Assembly (NCBI GenBank): GCA_964453335.1
Contig: CAYVOK010000071.1
Coordinates: forward strand, 1-8,968
Reading direction: 5' to 3'
Source: VGBO01 sp964453335
GTDB lineage: Bacteria > Actinomycetota > Acidimicrobiia > Acidimicrobiales > CAIXPF01
Length of the DNA stretch: 8,968 nt
Part shown: positions 5,174 through 8,968 of the stretch, piece by piece
Numbering within the stretch: the first letter of the stretch is position 1
Layout: each line of letters starts with the position of its first letter
Notes under the pieces: model-generated
Told to the model about the DNA's origin: nothing
The model's input: only the letters and a program-made list of their open reading frames with translations
Databases searched by the model: none
Program-made: the position numbers and the translations under genes

Positions 5174-5637
5174 AACAGGTCGGTGGCGAGCGCCGCAGCG
5201 ATCGACGCCCCGATCTCCTCGGCCGCCGCGATGTGGTCGTCGGTCGGGACCTCGCCGACCACGAGGAGCGGGGGCCGCACGGTCCGCCAGGCGAGGCCGG
5301 TCGCGACACGCGTCACGGCGGTGACGGTGCCCGTCCCGTCGTTCCCCGCCCGCACGACGAGCGCGAACGGCGTGCCGCGTGTCGATGTCCGACACGGGTC
5401 CCAGATGCGCTCGAGGAAGTCCTTCGTGAGTCCTGCGACGGTGCCGAACCGTTCGGTGGTGACGAGCACGACAGCGTCCGCTCCCTCGACCTCGGTCGCG
5501 CCGACCTCCACGGCCGGCAGGTACACGACGTCGACGCCGTCCCCGATCGCAGGGTCGGTCGCACCGCGGACGACCGCCGCTCCGACGGTGCCGGTCGAAC
5601 CGTGCAGGTGTTGGGCGACCACGAGCATCCGCCGCAT
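5170..5637 (-). CDS. flavodoxin-fold / NAD(P)H-dependent FMN reductase-like protein
   Basis: A 155-residue flavodoxin-fold protein. The N-terminal strand MLVVAQ (residues 4-9) leads into the phosphate loop HLHGSTGTVG (10-19, with S14-T15-G16-T17). The central segment TERFGTVAGLTKDFLERIWDPC (61-82) is the signature of the flavodoxin_2/NAD(P)H reductase-like branch that binds FMN, and FALVVRAGND (91-100) is the third flavin-contact strand. It is likely a cytoplasmic redox protein with unknown partner. The start chosen is ATG at 5637: TACCGT lies seven bases before it and the first strand follows directly. The frame stays open to a GTG at 5673, but that would cross the promoter and the divergent methyltransferase start. 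RidA follows 41 bases downstream. It is only distantly similar to the flavodoxin-like protein at 649-1086. Confidence 0.8.
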   Translation of the reverse strand: MRRMLVVAQHLHGSTGTVGAAVVRGATDPAIGDGVDVVYLPAVEVGATEVEGADAVVLVTTERFGTVAGLTKDFLERIWDPCRTSTRGTPFALVVRAGNDGTGTVTAVTRVATGLAWRTVRPPLLVVGEVPTDDHIAAAEEIGASIAAALATDLF

Positions 5638-5644
5638 CCGGGCG

Positions 5645-5650
5645 ACGGTA
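5645..5650 (-). promoter_or_regulatory. -10-like element of the second flavodoxin-like gene
   Basis: TACCGT on the minus strand, ending seven bases before the ATG at 5637, so a leaderless message is expected. Its TA (5649-5650) is the same base-pair step as the TA of the opposing methyltransferase box TAGCCT. Confidence 0.6.
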
Positions 5651-5654
5651 GCCT
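5649..5654 (+). promoter_or_regulatory. -10-like element of the RNA methyltransferase gene
   Basis: TAGCCT ends eight bases before the GTG at 5663. It overlaps the minus-strand box TACCGT by the TA at 5649-5650. Together they give a two-way promoter inside a 25-base gap between divergent start codons, which also sets both N-termini. Confidence 0.6.
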
Positions 5655-5662
5655 GCGCCGTC

Positions 5663-6856
5663 GTGCCCGCCACCCGAGGTCAGACCAGCGCACCGCTCGA
5701 CGTCTACGTCGTCTGCCTCCCCGGGCTCGAGCCGCTCGTCGTCGCCGAGCTGGTCGCGCTCGGTGTCCCGCGCCCCCGACCGGGACGGGGCGGGGTGTCG
5801 GCCCGGATGACGCTGCGGCAGCTCTACGCCGCGAACCTGCACCTGCGTACGGCGACGCGGCTCGTGGTGCGTTTCGCCGAGTTCACCGCGTCCACGTTCG
5901 CCGAGCTCGAGAGCGCGGCGCGCACGCTCGCATGGGACGACTGGGTGCTGCCGGGCTGGCCGGTGACGTTCCGGGTGACGTCGCACCGGTCGGCGCTGCA
6001 CCACACCGACGCGATCGCCGAACGGTTGCACCGGGCAGCCGACCGCCCCCCGCCCGTGGACGGCGACGACCGGGACGTCGCGCTGCTCGTCGTGCGGGTC
6101 GATCGTGACCGCTTCTCGCTCAGCGTCGACAGTTCCGGCGAGCCGCTCCACAAGCGGGGTTGGCGGGTCGAGGTCGCGAAGGCGCCGCTCCGGGAGACCC
6201 TCGCCGCGGCGCTGCTGCTCGGCACCGGGTGGGACGGTTCGACCCCCCTCGTCGACCCGTTCTGCGGTTCCGGGACGATCCCCATCGAGGCGGCGCTGCT
6301 CGCCCGTCGTCGGGCCCCGGGTGCCGGCCGCGGGTTCGCGTTCGCCGACTGGCCGACGTTCCGGCCGGGCACGTGGGCGAGCGTGACCGGTGAGGCGATC
6401 GACCTCGAACGTCCCGGGGGCTTCGTGCCGATCGTCGCCGCCGACCGGGATGCGGGTGCCGTGGCCGCGGTGCGGGCGAACGCCGAACGAGCGGAGATCG
6501 ACGACGACGTCGAGGTCCGCCTGGCCTCCGTCTCCGACCTCGTCCCGCCCGCGGGTGGGGCCGTGGGTTCGGTGCTCACGAACCCGCCGTACGGCGTCCG
6601 CATCGGCGGCGGCGAACTGCGGAACCTCTACGCGCGCACCGGCCAGGTGCTCGGGCAGCGCTTCGCCGGGTGGACGGTCGGGATGCTCGTCGCCGACGAG
6701 CGGCTCGCCGGGCACGCCGGGCTCGCGCTCGAACCCGTGCTGCGGACCACCAACGGCGGCATCGACGTCACGTTGCTGGCGGGGCGAGCGGGCGTCGCCC
6801 GACCGCGGCGACCGCCCCGAGCACGACGAGACCGCCGAGGGCCTGCACCACGGTGA
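5663..6856 (+). CDS. THUMP-domain class I SAM-dependent RNA methyltransferase (RlmL/TrmN-like)
   Basis: A 397-residue RNA guanine-N2-type methyltransferase, similar in layout to the N-terminal half of RlmL (23S rRNA m2G2445) and to the TrmN/Trm14 tRNA enzymes. An N-terminal ferredoxin-like plus THUMP part spans about residues 10-155, with LRTATRLVVRFAEF and SSGEPLHKRGWR (157-168), the latter typical of YcbY-type proteins. The Rossmann domain follows, with the SAM-binding motif DPFCGSGT (198-205), the acidic strand VAADRD, and the catalytic motif NPPYG (307-311). The family fold ends at GGIDVTLLAG (365-374). The remaining residues are an arginine-rich tail (10 Arg in 25) made by reading through the opposite strand of the EamA gene. 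The GTG start at 5663 is preferred because TAGCCT lies eight bases upstream; the frame is open much further upstream, but only as antisense of ridA and the flavodoxin gene. Whether the target is rRNA or tRNA is not decided. Confidence 0.9.
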   Translation: MPATRGQTSAPLDVYVVCLPGLEPLVVAELVALGVPRPRPGRGGVSARMTLRQLYAANLHLRTATRLVVRFAEFTASTFAELESAARTLAWDDWVLPGWPVTFRVTSHRSALHHTDAIAERLHRAADRPPPVDGDDRDVALLVVRVDRDRFSLSVDSSGEPLHKRGWRVEVAKAPLRETLAAALLLGTGWDGSTPLVDPFCGSGTIPIEAALLARRRAPGAGRGFAFADWPTFRPGTWASVTGEAIDLERPGGFVPIVAADRDAGAVAAVRANAERAEIDDDVEVRLASVSDLVPPAGGAVGSVLTNPPYGVRIGGGELRNLYARTGQVLGQRFAGWTVGMLVADERLAGHAGLALEPVLRTTNGGIDVTLLAGRAGVARPRRPPRARRDRRGPAPR

Positions 6857-7694
6857 CCGGTTCGTCGTGGATCGGCCATGCGGCCGAGATCGCCACGACG
6901 TTCATCGCGAGCAGGTAGAGCGACGACCGGGACACCGGGATGTACCGGTGCACCCAGCTCATGAGCACGTGGCCGGCGATGCCGGTGCCGAGTACGGCCC
7001 ACGCCATCCAAACCCAGTCGGTACCCGCAACGGCGAGCAGTTCGGCGCGGTCCGACGTCGCGAGCGCGATCGGGACGACGGTGGCGACGGCGAAGATCGA
7101 GACCCCGAGCATCCACTCGATCGCCCCGACGTCGGCGAGACCTGCCCGCACCCGCTTCGTCGCGAGGAAGTAGGCGGTGAACGTGAGCATCGCGAGCGTC
7201 GACAGCACGAGGCCGGCGGTGCTCGTGCGGACCTCGTCGCCGGCGCCGAGGATGACCGCCACGGTCCCGCCGAAACCGACGGCCGTCCATGCGAGGTGCC
7301 AGCCCCCCGGTCGTTCGCCGAACAGCGGGCGGGCGGCGAGCAGCACCACGGCGGGCTGCATCGCGTTCAGCACCGAGATCACCACGATCGTCGCCTCCTG
7401 GAAGGCTGCGAACACGATCGCCAGGTTGGCGCCGAAGAACACGCCGGGGATCACGCAACGGCGGAGCAGCGCGACGCTCAGTCCGCCGCCGTTGATCCGC
7501 AGCATGAGGTAGAGGACGGGGAGGGAGAGCGTGAGCCGGTAGCCGACGGTCACGAGCGGTGGCGCGGTGATCAGCTTCGAGATCGGCGGACCGAGGCCCC
7601 AGGCGATGATCACGCCGGTCATGGCGAGCGCAGGGAGCAGGGCGTTCCTGGCCACGTCGCGCGTGGCGGCCCCTGCCGGTGTCGTCGCTGCCAT
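6768..7694 (-). CDS. EamA/DMT-superfamily transporter
   Basis: A 308-residue inner-membrane protein with two EamA repeats and about ten hydrophobic helices, of the drug/metabolite transporter superfamily (RhaT/YdcZ/RarD relatives). Repeat 1 covers about residues 18-150 with AWGLGPPISK (31-40), YRLTLSLPVLYLML, the helix 4 segment ISVLNAMQPAVVLLAARPLFGER (106-128) and a fifth helix. Repeat 2 covers about 158-300 and ends in the typical DEPVTVVQALGGLVVLGAV (277-294). Substrates in this family range from amino acids to nucleosides; none is indicated. The start is ATG at 7694 with GGGGG about six bases upstream on the minus strand; ATG at 7721 would add nine residues (MHRRRRGTD) and cannot be excluded. 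Its last 89 bases overlap the methyltransferase gene, and because the overlap encodes its conserved last helix, this gene is the constrained one. Confidence 0.9.
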   Translation of the reverse strand: MAATTPAGAATRDVARNALLPALAMTGVIIAWGLGPPISKLITAPPLVTVGYRLTLSLPVLYLMLRINGGGLSVALLRRCVIPGVFFGANLAIVFAAFQEATIVVISVLNAMQPAVVLLAARPLFGERPGGWHLAWTAVGFGGTVAVILGAGDEVRTSTAGLVLSTLAMLTFTAYFLATKRVRAGLADVGAIEWMLGVSIFAVATVVPIALATSDRAELLAVAGTDWVWMAWAVLGTGIAGHVLMSWVHRYIPVSRSSLYLLAMNVVAISAAWPIHDEPVTVVQALGGLVVLGAVAAVGRRPLAPPAT

Positions 7695-7737
7695 GTCCGT
7701 CCCCCGTCGCCGACGGTGCATCCCGTCGACGGAGGGG

Positions 7738-7743
7738 AGGTTA
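7738..7743 (-). promoter_or_regulatory. possible -10-like element of the EamA gene
   Basis: TAACCT on the minus strand, 43 bases before the ATG at 7694 and 16 before the alternative ATG at 7721. It would give a short leader containing the GGGGG ribosome-binding stretch, so this gene would not be leaderless. The 99-base gap (7695-7793) up to the acyl-CoA dehydrogenase also holds that gene's weak box; nothing else is seen in it. Confidence 0.35.
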
Positions 7744-7781
7744 CCGGTCCGATGCTGCAGCGTCGCACGACCGGCCGGTGT

Positions 7782-7787
7782 CATGAT
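7782..7787 (+). promoter_or_regulatory. weak -10-like element of the acyl-CoA dehydrogenase gene
   Basis: CATGAT ends six bases before the ATG at 7794. It matches the position of the other boxes but has C instead of T at the first base, so it is only suggestive. No ribosome binding site is visible before this start, which is compatible with a leaderless message. Confidence 0.25.
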
Positions 7788-7793
7788 GCGGCC

Positions 7794-8968
7794 ATGGCAT
7801 GGGACTTCGAGACCGATCCGGCCTTCCAGGCCGAGCTGGACTGGGTGCGCACGTTCGTCGAGGAGGAGGTCGCACCGCTCGACCACGTCGTCGCGCAGCC
7901 GTTCGACCTCGCCGACCCGGTGCGCGCCCGTCTCGTCCCGCCGTTGCAGCAGCGGGTGCGCGAGCGCGGCCTGTGGGGCTGCCACCTCGGTCCCGAGCTC
8001 GGCGGCCCGGGGTACGGCCAGGTGAAGCTCGGGTTGCTGAACGAACTGCTCGGCGCCGCACACTGCGGACCGATCGTGTTCGGTTGCCAGGCGCCCGACT
8101 CCGGCAACAGCGAGATCCTCGCCCACTACGGCACACCCGAGCAGAAGGAGCGGTTCCTCGAGCCCCTCCTGCGCAACGAGGTCGTGTCCTGCTTCTCGAT
8201 GACGGAACCGCAGGGCGGGGCGGATCCGAAGGTGTTCACGACCACCGCGACCCTCGACGGCGACGAATGGGTGATCGATGGCGAGAAGTGGTTCAGCTCG
8301 CACGCCCGGTTCTCGTCGTTCTTCATCGTCATGGCGATCACCGACCCGGACAACCCGCCGTACCAACGGTTCTCGATGTTCCTCGTGCCGGCGGACACGC
8401 CAGGCATCGAGATCGTGCGGAACGTGCCGCTCGGTTACCAGCCCGCCGACTCGGGGACCCACGCCTACATCCGCTACAACGGCGTGCGCGTCCCGCGTGA
8501 CCACATGCTCGGTGCGCGCGGGCAGGCGTTCGTCGTCGCGCAGACCCGGCTCGGCGGCGGCCGGATCCACCATGCGATGCGCACCGTCGCCCAGCTCCGG
8601 CGGGCGTTCGACCTCATGTGCGAACGGGCGGTCAGCCGTTCGACGCAAGGAGACCTGCTCGGTCGGAAGCAGATGGTGCAGGACATGATCGCCCAGTCCT
8701 GGATCGACATCGAGTCGTTCCGGCTGCTGGTGCTGCAGACCGCGTGGAAGATCGACCGGTACAAGGACTACAAGCGGGTGCGCAAGGACATCTCGGCGGT
8801 GAAGGCGGCGATGCCGCGGGTGTTCCACGACGTCGCCGCCCGGGCGCTGCAGATCCACGGGTCGCTCGGCGTCTCGAACGAGATGCCCTTCGCGGGGATG
8901 GTCATCGAGAGCTTCCACATGGGGCTCGCCGACGGCCCGACCGAGGTCCACAAGGCGACGCTCGCCCG
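7794..8968 (+). CDS. acyl-CoA dehydrogenase, ACAD10/11-like (3' end outside window)
   Basis: The first 391 residues of an acyl-CoA dehydrogenase, a cytoplasmic FAD enzyme that forms the alpha-beta double bond of an acyl-CoA. The frame is open from ATG at 7794 to the right edge. The helical N-terminal domain is about 5-130, with LGPELGGPGYGQVKLGLLNE. The mid beta-barrel has the flavin segment CFSMTEPQGGAD (133-144) and DGDEWVIDGEKWFSSHA. The C-terminal helical domain has RLGGGRIHHAMRTVAQ, the RKQMVQDMIAQ segment, QIHGSLGVSNEMPFA (353-367) and LADGPTEVHKA. The residue aligned with the catalytic Glu of medium-chain enzymes (in YEGT) is Asp380 here, in the ADGPxEVH form found in human ACAD10/11 and relatives. 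Length suggests only some 15-30 residues are missing. No electron-transfer flavoprotein or kinase gene is in view; the substrate is unknown. Confidence 0.93.
   Translation, partial: MAWDFETDPAFQAELDWVRTFVEEEVAPLDHVVAQPFDLADPVRARLVPPLQQRVRERGLWGCHLGPELGGPGYGQVKLGLLNELLGAAHCGPIVFGCQAPDSGNSEILAHYGTPEQKERFLEPLLRNEVVSCFSMTEPQGGADPKVFTTTATLDGDEWVIDGEKWFSSHARFSSFFIVMAITDPDNPPYQRFSMFLVPADTPGIEIVRNVPLGYQPADSGTHAYIRYNGVRVPRDHMLGARGQAFVVAQTRLGGGRIHHAMRTVAQLRRAFDLMCERAVSRSTQGDLLGRKQMVQDMIAQSWIDIESFRLLVLQTAWKIDRYKDYKRVRKDISAVKAAMPRVFHDVAARALQIHGSLGVSNEMPFAGMVIESFHMGLADGPTEVHKATLA

Noticed and set aside
4688..5662. Upstream in-frame extension of the methyltransferase
   Set aside because: It would run antisense through all of ridA and the flavodoxin-like gene and reads as low-complexity sequence; the family begins close to the GTG at 5663, where a promoter box is seen.
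5159..6715. Minus-strand open frame of over 500 codons antisense to the methyltransferase
   Set aside because: Arg/Gly/Asp-rich composition without recognisable motifs, whereas the + frame has DPFCGSGT and NPPYG at the right spacing.
7695..8951. Upstream extension of the EamA frame on the minus strand
   Set aside because: It is antisense to the acyl-CoA dehydrogenase and reads as His/Arg/Glu/Val-rich sequence with no helices; the transporter begins at 7694 or at most 7721.
1..8968. CRISPR arrays, tRNA/rRNA genes, insertion sequences, prophage or toxin-antitoxin genes
   Set aside because: I saw no regularly spaced repeats, no cloverleaf-like or rRNA sequence, no transposase or integrase motifs, and no terminal inverted repeats; all gaps between genes are under 100 bases.

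Overview
The window is very GC-rich DNA with tightly packed genes and frequent GTG starts. It encodes a luciferase-like (LLM) F420-type oxidoreductase, a split-barrel flavin/F420 protein, an FmdB-type zinc ribbon, an ACAD10/11-type acyl-CoA dehydrogenase and a group-2-like sigma factor. This points to a high-GC actinobacterium, most likely of the Acidimicrobiia (Ilumatobacter-like) or a related lineage. That placement is an inference from gene content and base composition, not from a marker gene.

Layout. (1) 2-1348: the 3' end of a sigma-70 family gene and a flavodoxin-like gene on +, facing a small FmdB zinc-ribbon gene on -. (2) 1396-3244: a split-barrel (PNPOx-like) gene on - and an LLM oxidoreductase on + diverge from a 40-base gap; the LLM gene then converges on a SnoaL/NTF2-fold gene on -. 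(3) 3245-4778: a 14-helix DHA2-type exporter on + diverges from the SnoaL gene and overlaps the end of ridA. (4) 4742-5637: a RidA-family gene and a second flavodoxin-fold gene, both on -. (5) 5663-6856: a THUMP-type RNA methyltransferase on +, divergent from the second flavodoxin gene and overlapping by 89 bases the end of an EamA/DMT transporter on - (6768-7694). (7) 7794 to the right edge: an acyl-CoA dehydrogenase on +, open at the window end. Every gap between genes is under 100 bases. I see no tRNA, rRNA, CRISPR array, insertion sequence or phage gene.

The genes do not form one pathway. Strands alternate and most genes appear to carry their own promoter. The best-supported non-coding pattern is a TANNNT -10-like hexamer ending 7 or 8 bases before the start codon of five genes (a sixth is weaker), as expected for leaderless mRNAs. 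Choosing starts by this pattern also settles several ambiguous N-termini. At 5645-5654 the two opposing -10 boxes share the same TA base pairs, which makes a minimal two-way promoter.

I found no convincing previously undescribed system. The points most worth a second look are the leaderless and bidirectional promoters, the 89-base antisense overlap that gives the methyltransferase an arginine-rich tail, altered DNA-reading residues in the sigma factor, loss of the RidA signature arginine, and an Asp at the catalytic-base position of the acyl-CoA dehydrogenase.
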